This document shows positions 1 to 5,408 of a DNA stretch of 7,558 nucleotides, one piece after another. This DNA comes from JAAYXS01 sp043820985 (GTDB lineage Bacteria; Planctomycetota; Phycisphaerae; UBA1845; Fen-1342): contig JBDRDH010000064.1 of the NCBI GenBank assembly GCA_043820985.1, positions 1 to 7,558 on the forward strand, written 5' to 3'. Position numbers and translations under genes: made by a program. The notes below the pieces were generated by a model. That model saw only the letters and a program-made list of their open reading frames with translations. It was not told the DNA's origin and did not search any database. Each line of letters opens with the position of its first letter. The stretch's first letter is position 1.

Positions 1-339
1 CAGGATCGAGCTGCGGAACCGCTCGACCGGCTGGCTAGCGGCATCAAGGGCCTGGCCGTGGTCGTCGGTTCCCACAATGCGGCGGTCATGTACGCGTTGC
101 TGCGCGACCTCGACCGGACCGACGCCGGTCACGATCGTACGGGCCGGATGGTGGCCGTTGCGGACCACCTGTCGGCGGCCGTGGTCATCCACAACTTCGG
201 CATGGCGGTCGATCCAGTCGGTGACTTCGGCGTCAATCGCTTGCGCCAGCAGGCGTTGCGCGCCGTCGCGTAGAATCTCGGTCAGAACATCGCGCGTCGG
301 GGCTGGAATCGTTGCGCTCGCTTCGTTACTCTCGTCCAT
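1..339 (-). CDS. IS256-family transposase, N-terminal part (runs off left edge)
   Basis: The reverse strand reads open from an ATG at 339-337 to the window edge, giving 113 residues of a protein that is normally about 400 long. The stretch LTEILRDGAQRLLAQAIDAE, then EVTDWIDRH, GRRQVVRNGHHPARTIVTG and VGPVEV, is the characteristic start of IS256-family (mutator-type DDE) transposases. These enzymes cut the element ends and move it through a circular intermediate; that is family knowledge. The catalytic residues lie beyond the window and cannot be checked. A good ribosome-binding site, GAGGAG, lies seven bases upstream of the start (347-352) and supports it. The gene points away from the Mu-like element and shows no relation to it, so it is best read as an independent neighbour. 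Whether the transposase is intact cannot be judged. Confidence 0.9.
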   Translation of the reverse strand, partial: MDESNEASATIPAPTRDVLTEILRDGAQRLLAQAIDAEVTDWIDRHAEVVDDHGRRQVVRNGHHPARTIVTGVGPVEVAQQRVHDRRIVGTDDHGQALDAASQPVERFRSSIL

Positions 340-401
340 CGGCGTACTCCTCTGCCCATCGTGGGCGGCTCGGAACCATTGATGATCCCGAGAGTACGCC
401 G
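340..401. repeat. Inverted repeat covering the IS transposase leader
   Basis: CGGCGTACTC at 340-349 is matched perfectly by its reverse complement GAGTACGCCG at 392-401. A smaller hairpin, GCCCA-TCG-TGGGC, lies inside the loop at 354-366. The inner arm overlaps half of the GAGGAG ribosome-binding site (347-352) of the IS transposase. A transcript entering from outside the element would therefore carry both arms and could hide the site. Several insertion sequences (IS10, IS50) use this protection; its use here is inference. Confidence 0.6.
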
Positions 402-482
402 CCTTTTTTCATCCTGCCATCAACGAAATTCGGTTATAACTCGGGCGAACATCTTCATAGGCACTGGAAAGGAACAAAAAAA

Positions 483-575
483 ATGGAAGTAAGCCGACAC
501 GCGGATTTTCGCGGTAAGTGCTTGTCGGTCATGGCTTTGCGCAATTTGGCACAAGCGCCCCCCAAATGGCAGTGA
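483..575 (+). CDS. Possible 30-residue ORF, unknown
   Basis: An ATG at 483 follows AAAGGA by nine bases, with an A-run between, and a TATAAC hexamer lies at 435-440. The peptide begins MEVSRHADFRGKCLS and stops at a TGA at 573-575. I recognise nothing in it. It could be a real small gene, the stump of a host gene cut by the neighbouring insertions, or chance. The ribosome-binding site is the only positive evidence. Confidence 0.25.
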   Translation: MEVSRHADFRGKCLSVMALRNLAQAPPKWQ

Positions 576-772
576 GTGCCGGGTTGCCAAGATGTGGCGG
601 CGCGGGCTCGTGGCGGTTAAGTCTGTTGGTTGGAAGGCTTTAGATCGCGGCGGGGCTCCGGGGGCGGGGCGGAAAGCTGAGTACAGGGCAAATGAGAGTG
701 AGGCGATAAGCGAATTCCTCCGCGATTTGTTCAAGTCGGGCACCCGTATGCGGTTACGACTATGAGGCAGAT

Positions 773-888
773 GTGACGATGTCCGCGCAAGCGGTTCCGA
801 AAGTGTCCGCGCGCGGACACGACGCGGACAGTCGGAAATAGGGATAAATCGGTTAGCAAGTGGCGTGCCGTAAAACCGGACACGCGGA
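773..888. promoter_or_regulatory. Cluster of TGTCCGCG sites; candidate left transposition end or operator array
   Basis: TGTCCGCG occurs on the plus strand at 780-787 and 805-812 and on the minus strand at 818-811 and 830-823. A related CCGGACACGCGGA lies at 876-888. The sites carry a shared upstream tail. On the plus strand this is TGACGA before the first site and TTCCGAAAG before the second. On the minus strand it is TTCCGAC before the outermost site. The first two plus-strand sites are 25 bases apart. Repeated, oppositely oriented sites next to the repressor gene are what a Mu-like attL looks like, where transposase binds sites of both orientations. A terminal TG at 780 or 772 would fit the TG...CA ends of Mu-like elements. 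This is inference; a host or phage regulator is the alternative. Confidence 0.45.
803..820. repeat. 18-bp perfect palindrome
   Basis: GTGTCCGCGCGCGGACAC reads identically on both strands. It lies at the centre of the TGTCCGCG cluster, where two sites face each other and overlap by four bases. It has no T-run, so it is unlikely to be a terminator. A dimeric DNA-binding protein is the natural reader. Confidence 0.85.
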
Positions 889-1060
889 GTCGCGTAGACG
901 TGGCGAACGGCTGCAACGCGGTGCTTGCGAGCGGCGTTTGACACGGCGTCGAGACGGGGTCGAGGGGGGTTAGACGGCGAGTTGAGGACCGGCCGCCGGA
1001 TGTGCCACGGGCGCGCGCCGGATGCAAAACGGATTTGCACGCGAGGCGGTGGCGTCTCTG

Positions 1061-2503
1061 TCACGCTTGAGCCGGGGGTATGCTTCGGGCTATCGCCTCG
1101 GAGATATGGAGCCAGTTGTCCGGGAGCTCTAGGATTTCCGCCGCTTGTGTGAACCGTTGCCAATCGCCCTTCCCCAGCAGGCGCGCCGTGGCTTCAGCGG
1201 TTATCTGTGTCAGCATCCGCGCCGTGTGCGACTCCAGGGTTAATGGCCGATCATCCTCCATGGTGCCGAGCACGCGGACAGACGAAACAACGTGTGCAAA
1301 TCGTTCTGGGCCGTGAGGCGGGGCATCTTCGGGAGCTTGTTCAAATACAGAAGCCGCCTTCGTCCATGCTCGCCATGAAGGGAGATCCAAACTGCGCGCC
1401 AGATCAGCGAAGCCGGCGCGGTCAATTTTGATAAGAGGAAAGCGCTCTAAGAACTCGCAGCGGTCCAGGTGGTCAAAAAGCGAGTCCTGGGGTGGTCGGG
1501 GAAGCTCCCTTAGCAGCGTTCCGCCTCGCCGTCGATAAGCCAGCTTGACGAATTCATCTTTGAATCCGTATGTTGATGATAGATCCTCGGGTGAAGGGCG
1601 AGCGGGTAGTGACGCTGTAAGCCGCCGGCCAAGTGCGCCTTCACCGACCAAAGCAAGGTCGGAATCCTCCAGTGATAAGCCCTGTTGAATCTCCGCATGT
1701 AGCTCACGTTGCACTTCCACTCCGTGGCGGGCGTAGGGCATGCGTACTTTGTCAAACGGCCAGTGTTTGCACGCGTGCCAATAGGCAGCCGGAAAGAAAC
1801 AGACCGCGAAGTTATAATCGTAAGATGTGGATCGCAACCAGCCATAGAGTGTTGCTTCGGAAGCTGAAGGCTGATTGTAGGCGAGCAGCGTACCAGCGAT
1901 TGCCGTGCGTTCATCCCAACGATACGGAATTAAAGATCTCCCAATGCCTGGCCAGCGGCAACTGATGGCATTCCTCACGTGGCTGTTGATGTGGTGCAAC
2001 GTATCGGGGGTGACCTGGGAGAAGATCTCTTCCAGGAGCCGGGCCAGTCCGCGACCTGGCGGGGATGAGGTTGATGTTTCGTTCACGAAGGCGGCCAAGT
2101 CTGAAGCGCAAGCCGCATGCGTCAGTAGCTCGCGGTCAGCGGAAGAGAGCCGCCGGCGGCGGAGCGCATCACTCAGTTCCAGCCGGGGCAAAAGCACATG
2201 ATTGACCAGGATGAATACTAGCGGACGCCAGGATTCGCGTCGGACCTTACGGGCTTCCGGGGTGGCCGCCGGGTCGGGATCTATGCCGGCAAGACGGCGG
2301 AGTTCCGCCGCCTCGTGTTCATCGAGGGATAGGGCTTCTGAGACTGCGGCCAGTATCCTGGCGCTTGGGCGGTGCAAGCCTCGCTGAACGCTACGAAGGT
2401 AATTCCGGGATAGCCCGGCAGCCTTTGAGGTAGCAGATGAGGAAACTCCCCTTTGTGACATTAGTTCCGCCAAGCGGGTACCCAGTTGTTTGGGGCGGTA
2501 CAT
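1061..2503 (-). CDS. Large XRE-type DNA-binding protein in the repressor (c) position
   Basis: A 480-residue protein. Residues 5-72 form a Cro/C1-type helix-turn-helix: LGTRLAELMSQRGVSS, then AGLSRNYLRSVQRG, then LHRPSARILAAVSEALSLDE and a closing ELRRLAG. The end of this domain resembles the HTH_31 variety seen in actinobacterial regulators. I do not recognise the remaining 400 residues; they show no membrane segment and have a Trp/Tyr-rich centre near residues 220-260. I chose the ATG at 2503 because the helix-turn-helix starts right after it. The alternative ATG at 2587 lies in the operator palindrome and adds an unrelated leader. The ribosome-binding site is weak. The gene diverges from the early operon over a shared 117-base region, as Mu c does, so it probably represses the promoter at 2554-2581. 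Mu c is about 196 residues with a winged-helix domain, so this is a functional guess, not a homologue. Confidence 0.8.
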   Translation of the reverse strand: MYRPKQLGTRLAELMSQRGVSSSATSKAAGLSRNYLRSVQRGLHRPSARILAAVSEALSLDEHEAAELRRLAGIDPDPAATPEARKVRRESWRPLVFILVNHVLLPRLELSDALRRRRLSSADRELLTHAACASDLAAFVNETSTSSPPGRGLARLLEEIFSQVTPDTLHHINSHVRNAISCRWPGIGRSLIPYRWDERTAIAGTLLAYNQPSASEATLYGWLRSTSYDYNFAVCFFPAAYWHACKHWPFDKVRMPYARHGVEVQRELHAEIQQGLSLEDSDLALVGEGALGRRLTASLPARPSPEDLSSTYGFKDEFVKLAYRRRGGTLLRELPRPPQDSLFDHLDRCEFLERFPLIKIDRAGFADLARSLDLPSWRAWTKAASVFEQAPEDAPPHGPERFAHVVSSVRVLGTMEDDRPLTLESHTARMLTQITAEATARLLGKGDWQRFTQAAEILELPDNWLHISEAIARSIPPAQA

Positions 2504-2553
2504 GCCTAAGGATGATACTGGGAATCTTTTTTCGTGGTAGCCCAAATTATGGA

Positions 2554-2581
2554 TTGACAGGGCCAGATTGCACTGTATACT
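2554..2581 (+). promoter_or_regulatory. Early promoter (sigma70-type)
   Basis: TTGACA at 2554-2559, a 16-base spacer and TATACT at 2576-2581 are close to consensus. The expected start of transcription is about 2588, giving a leader of about 30 bases before the Ner-like gene and driving the operon behind it. The -10 element lies inside an imperfect palindrome, so repressor binding would block the polymerase directly. Confidence 0.75.
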
Positions 2582-2586
2582 GTGCA
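2569..2586. promoter_or_regulatory. Palindromic operator over the early -10 box
   Basis: TGCACTGTATACTGTGCA is a two-fold symmetric sequence with 16 of 18 positions matching. The only mismatches are the paired T positions flanking GTATAC. It covers the TATACT box of the early promoter and lies between the two regulator genes, as an operator should. Either XRE-type protein (1061-2503 or 2621-2893) could bind it. I did not find a second clear copy nearby, though AGTGTAGTGTGA at 2596-2607 carries two direct AGTGT half-sites. Confidence 0.6.
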
Positions 2587-2620
2587 TTTATGACTAGTGT
2601 AGTGTGATCCAGGACCGGCT

Positions 2621-2893
2621 ATGAAAGCAAGGCTCAACAGGAAACGAATAGAAGAGCTCCGTATCAGGAAGGCGTTGCTGAAGACAGAGCTTGCGGCCGC
2701 GGCGGGTATACACATGAACACTCTACGCTTCATTCTTCGTGGTGAACCAGCCGGTGTTGTGGTGCTACGTAAGCTAGCCAAATTCTTCGGTGTGGACGCA
2801 AGTGATTTGATTGAGAGCATGGTCGATGACCAGGCCAATGCAGCCGAGCCAGCGGAAACCGCCCCGGCGTCACAGGCACGAAAAGCAAGTTGA
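2621..2893 (+). CDS. Small Cro/Ner-like XRE regulator
   Basis: A 90-residue protein. Residues 5-66 are a complete five-helix Cro/C1-type domain: LNRKRIEELRIRKALLKTEL, then AAAAGIHMNTLRFILRGEPA as the helix-turn-helix, then VLRKLAKFFGVDASDLIES. The last 24 residues are Ala/Glu-rich and probably unstructured. The ATG at 2621 follows AGGA (2611-2614) by six bases. It is the first gene of the rightward early operon, as Ner is in Mu, where Ner limits early transcription and also acts at the c promoter; that role is inferred from position and domain. The element thus has two XRE-type proteins diverging from one operator region, a lambda-like cI/cro switch arrangement. Confidence 0.85.
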   Translation: MKARLNRKRIEELRIRKALLKTELAAAAGIHMNTLRFILRGEPAGVVVLRKLAKFFGVDASDLIESMVDDQANAAEPAETAPASQARKAS

Positions 2894-3055
2894 CAGAGCC
2901 GGCTACATGCCGGAGTTAGTGCGACATGGATAGCAAATCGAGTCAGCAGCGTTTCGGCGGGAAGTCGCACCCCCGTCCGGCGCGGCAACCAGGTCCGAGC
3001 GAGCGCTCGCAAGGCGCTCGCCGGGCTTTTTTGGACCATGAGCTAGCCGCCGTCG
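2894..3055 (+). other. 162-base gap between the Ner-like gene and A
   Basis: This gap breaks an otherwise tightly packed operon. It holds the terminator-like hairpin at 2999-3032 and most of the possible 47-residue ORF that overlaps the start of A. No promoter of good quality for A is visible, so A is expected to be read through from the early promoter. Confidence 0.6.
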
Positions 3056-3069
3056 ATGTGCGAGGTTGA
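2926..3069 (+). CDS. Possible 47-residue leader ORF overlapping transposase start
   Basis: An ATG at 2926 lies ten bases after GGAG (2912-2915), slightly far. It opens a frame that ends at a TGA at 3067-3069, fourteen bases past the start of A. The peptide begins MDSKSSQQRFGGKSHPRPAR, is basic at first, and ends with DHELAAVDVRG. It matches no family I know. The reason to list it is context: A has no clear ribosome-binding site of its own, so ribosomes finishing this frame could restart at 3056. The hairpin at 2999-3032 lies within it, so its translation would also interfere with termination there. Confidence 0.35.
   Translation: MDSKSSQQRFGGKSHPRPARQPGPSERSQGARRAFLDHELAAVDVRG
2999..3032 (+). 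terminator. Terminator-like hairpin or attenuator before A
   Basis: GCGAGCGC (2999-3006) and GCGCTCGC (3014-3021) form a perfect 8-bp GC stem around a 7-base loop. CGGGC and six T residues (3027-3032) follow. The five bases between stem and T-run make it an imperfect intrinsic terminator. It sits after the Ner-like gene and before A, so partial termination there would let the regulator be made in excess over the transposase. Confidence 0.45.
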
Positions 3070-5407
3070 AGTGGAAGGCAGCGTGGTACGACAGCTTGAT
3101 TTGACGATCACGCCGGCGGCGGAAGAGGCGCCCGGCCTGGTCGTGAGCCGCGGGCCGGCGGAACTGTCGGAGTGGTTGCCACTGTCACAGCTCTATGATG
3201 ATTCACCGGGGGCCACGCCGGCGGCGCGGCAGCGTTGGGCACAGCGCCGAGCCGCGAAATTATCCCGCGCGAGTTTCGGCCGGCAGGCGCGCTGTGAACG
3301 CGGCCCCGGCCGCGAGGTCTGGGAGATCAGCCCCTCAGCGGTCTGGCATGATGGCCGGACGGTTGCCGAGCTGCTCGCGGCCCGGCTGCCGGCGCCGGCC
3401 AAGGCGCCGCCGATCAAGCCGCCGGAGTGGGACCGGTTCGACGATAAGGATCGCGATCGCTCTATGATGACTGATCGGATGCTGGAGTCCTGGCGAGCCT
3501 TGAAAGCCGAGTTCCCCGCGCTCTCGGACAAGCAACGACACCCGATCTTCGTGGAGCGCTATGGCCAACGGCTGAGGAAGGCCGGGCTCGCATACAGCCT
3601 GCCAACGATCTACCGCTATGACAAAAAAACAAATCCCCAGCATCCCGACTATGACGGCAACCGTGACGGACGCCGACTCCGCCGCGACGGTGAAGCGACG
3701 CCGCCGGGCTCGGAGGCGTTCCGCAGTTTCTTCGCGCATGTGTGGCTGATCAGGTATCGAGCCGCGCAAGACACGCTCAAGCCGGCGTGGCGGATCGCGC
3801 ATGGTTGGGCATTGGAGCACGGCGAGCAGCCGCCCGGCTACGCCCTGGTGCGACGCTGGGCTAACCGCGTCTACCCGGAGCCGGTCCGGGCGTTCTATCG
3901 CAATGAACGCCGCTGGCTACGCGAGCACGTTGAAAGCGTGCGGCGGGAGAAGAGCCAGCATCGGCCTAACGAAATGTGGTCCGGCGACTGGCACCGTGGC
4001 GATTTTTTGGTGTTGCACAACGGCCGCCCGATCCGGCCGTGGCTGGCTATCTGGGAAGACCTGGCCACCGGGATGGTGGTTTCCTGGGTATTGACCACCA
4101 GCGCGAACAGCGACGAGCTGATCATGAGCTACGGTGAAGGTGTACTGGCCTGGGGGGCGCCGTTGGGCTTGCTGATCGATAACGGCCGGGATTACCGCGC
4201 GCGGGGCTTCACCGGCGGGAAGCGACTCACCGATGACCTGTCCAGGCGGTTGAACAGCGTATGTGAGGAAACGGGTACAACGCCGCATTTCTGCTGGCCG
4301 TTCAATCCGGGCTCGAAGCCGCCTGAATCCTGGTTCAAGACATTCTGTACACGGCTGGCACGCTTGTTCCCGAGCTACGTCGGTAACAAGCCCGACGAAC
4401 GCCCCGAGCATCTGTACGCCGAACTGCGCGCGGGTAAGGTTGAGGTGGGTTCACTCGAAGACGCCCGGCTGGTTGTGGGTGACTTTATCGAGAACGTTGC
4501 GAATGAAGAGGGCAAATCCAGCCTGGGGGGGCGCTCGCCGTTGCAGGCGTTCGCGCAGGATGATCCGATACCGAAGCGCACGGCGCCCGAGCACGTCATC
4601 CGGCACAAGCTGATGGCGCGGGCGGTGGCAAAAGTCGGGAGGGGCGGAACCGTCGTGCTGGATGGAATCAAGTATGGCCAGGACGGGATCAGGGAATCCG
4701 CCGCGCTGTATGACCTGAAGGGGCAGGATGTACAGATCCGCCACGACCGCGATCGTTCGCGGGTTTTCGTCTACACACTGGCGGGCAAGTTCATTTGCGA
4801 AGCGCGGAATGACCGCCTGTACGGCACGACCGACACCGATGTCCGCGACTTGCGCCGCCGCCAGAAGGCGGCCCGGAAGCGTTGCCGGGAGGCGTTGCCG
4901 GCCGCCAAGTTTGCCGAGCGGGATCTAAGCGTCCAGGCGCTCGTGGAATGGCAGAAACGACACGTCCAGGAAGAGGCCCGCGTCCGCAAGGCAGCGGGGG
5001 CGGAAACGCTGTTGGCGGCTAGGCCATTGCAACTGCTGCCGGGCGCCGCCGAACTAATCGACCGCTTACCAACCACGCCGCGCGCCAGTGGGACCGGGGC
5101 CAGGGACGCCCCCGGCCCGCTTGACGCCGTCCCAATGCCGGCGGCGCGGGAACCGGCCGACCTGGTCAATCCGGTGGACACGGCGCCGACGCCGGCGGAG
5201 CCGGACGATACCGACGTGGTGAACTCTCTGGACGACGTTTGCATGCCGGAATTCGATGATGAATGTGAGGTGGGAGGGAGCCCGCTCGATACTGTGACGC
5301 CGCCGTCGGCGGAGCCCGACGACGTCGTGAATCTGCTGGATGCGCTGCCGGAACTGGCGGCGCGTGCGGACGATGAGTGGCGAAATCCACTTGACACGGC
5401 GGGCTAG
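3056..5407 (+). CDS. MuA-like DDE transposase
   Basis: A 783-residue DNA transposase that joins element ends to target DNA. Residues 38-97 (EWLPLSQLYDDSPG to VWEISPSAV) resemble the MuA I-alpha winged helix. Residues about 135-265 form the end-binding region. The catalytic core carries D311 (MWSGDWHRGDF, matching MuA INGDGYLHN), D375 (LLIDNGRDY) and E424 (KPPESWFK, matching MuA KPVERAFG), so the DDE triad is complete. The beta-barrel domain follows at about 530-595, with VYTLAGKFICEAR (572-584) nearly identical to MuA CYTLDGRFICEAE. A basic helix RDLRRRQKAARKR comes next (about 598-610), as in MuA domain III. Residues 687-783 are an acidic repeat not present in MuA, which helps make the protein 120 residues longer. 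ATG 3056 is the first start after an in-frame stop at 3044, but its ribosome-binding site is poor. GTG codons at 3071 or 3083 are alternatives. Confidence 0.95.
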   Translation: MCEVEVEGSVVRQLDLTITPAAEEAPGLVVSRGPAELSEWLPLSQLYDDSPGATPAARQRWAQRRAAKLSRASFGRQARCERGPGREVWEISPSAVWHDGRTVAELLAARLPAPAKAPPIKPPEWDRFDDKDRDRSMMTDRMLESWRALKAEFPALSDKQRHPIFVERYGQRLRKAGLAYSLPTIYRYDKKTNPQHPDYDGNRDGRRLRRDGEATPPGSEAFRSFFAHVWLIRYRAAQDTLKPAWRIAHGWALEHGEQPPGYALVRRWANRVYPEPVRAFYRNERRWLREHVESVRREKSQHRPNEMWSGDWHRGDFLVLHNGRPIRPWLAIWEDLATGMVVSWVLTTSANSDELIMSYGEGVLAWGAPLGLLIDNGRDYRARGFTGGKRLTDDLSRRLNSVCEETGTTPHFCWPFNPGSKPPESWFKTFCTRLARLFPSYVGNKPDERPEHLYAELRAGKVEVGSLEDARLVVGDFIENVANEEGKSSLGGRSPLQAFAQDDPIPKRTAPEHVIRHKLMARAVAKVGRGGTVVLDGIKYGQDGIRESAALYDLKGQDVQIRHDRDRSRVFVYTLAGKFICEARNDRLYGTTDTDVRDLRRRQKAARKRCREALPAAKFAERDLSVQALVEWQKRHVQEEARVRKAAGAETLLAARPLQLLPGAAELIDRLPTTPRASGTGARDAPGPLDAVPMPAAREPADLVNPVDTAPTPAEPDDTDVVNSLDDVCMPEFDDECEVGGSPLDTVTPPSAEPDDVVNLLDALPELAARADDEWRNPLDTAG
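5114..5404 (+). repeat. In-gene tandem repeat, about 54 bp (18 residues), in transposase tail
   Basis: The last 97 residues of A divide into about five and a half units of 17-19 residues. Each opens with a small residue, then P/S/L, L/V and Asp. The clearest are GPLDAVPMPAAREPADLV, NPVDTAPTPAEPDDTDVV, NSLDDVCMPEFDDECEVG, SPLDTVTPPSAEPDDVV and NLLDALPELAARADDEWR, followed by a final NPLDTAG. The units are acidic and diverged in both DNA and protein. This suggests old duplications kept under selection and not a recent slippage event. Confidence 0.75.
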
Positions 5408-5408
5408 C

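Larger units (their letters stand above)
1..445 (-). mobile_element. IS256-like insertion sequence, one end (boundary approximate)
   Basis: The IS256-family transposase start at 339 implies that the upstream end of the element lies a short way to the right, as leaders in this family are brief. The T-rich stretch at 404-409 and the following 60 bases to about 445 are the likely position of the terminal inverted repeat. I cannot fix the exact end or its target duplication because the other end of the element is outside the window. Confidence 0.5.
402..1060. other. Region without a convincing gene; probable IS/Mu-like element junction
   Basis: These roughly 660 bases hold no protein I can recognise. 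Two short plus-strand ORFs exist. One encodes 30 residues (483-575) behind a fair AAGGA site. The other encodes 57 residues (592-765) with no ribosome-binding site. A long minus-strand frame (420-1163) is rich in Arg, Pro and Ser and looks like antisense noise. The only strong structure is the TGTCCGCG cluster at 773-888. Just downstream of the repressor-like gene is a small hairpin, TGCAAA-ACGGA-TTTGCA (1023-1039), without a T-run. The 9-base direct repeat CGCCGGATG occurs at 994-1002 and 1016-1024, spaced 22 bases. Because the left end of a Mu-like element must lie upstream of its repressor gene, the IS/host/element junction should be here. Confidence 0.6.

Noticed and set aside
592..765. 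Plus-strand 57-residue ORF beginning MWRRGLVAVKSVGWK
   Set aside because: There is no ribosome-binding site before the ATG, no recognisable family, and a competing long frame on the other strand. The end (EAISEFLRDLFKSG) looks plausible but is not enough.
420..1163. Minus-strand ORF of 247 residues in the left non-coding region
   Set aside because: Its product is dominated by Arg, Pro and Ser with no motif, it overlaps the 3' end of the 480-residue regulator, and it crosses the TGTCCGCG cluster. Long open frames of this kind are common in GC-rich DNA.
2504..2587. Longer start (ATG at 2587) for the minus-strand regulator
   Set aside because: The extra 28 residues do not belong to the helix-turn-helix domain, there is no ribosome-binding site, and the start would lie in the operator palindrome.
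2506..3039. Minus-strand ORF of 177 residues opposite the Ner-like gene
   Set aside because: It is antisense to a convincing helix-turn-helix gene, promoter and operator, and shows no domain of its own.
4771..5397. Minus-strand ORF of 208 residues opposite the transposase tail
   Set aside because: It is Ser/Arg-rich and its apparent periodicity is the antisense shadow of the acidic repeat in A.
5340..5408. Longer start (ATG at 5340) for the MuB-like gene
   Set aside because: It would overlap the transposase tail by 68 bases. The ATG at 5409 follows the A stop by one base and matches the coupled style of the operon.
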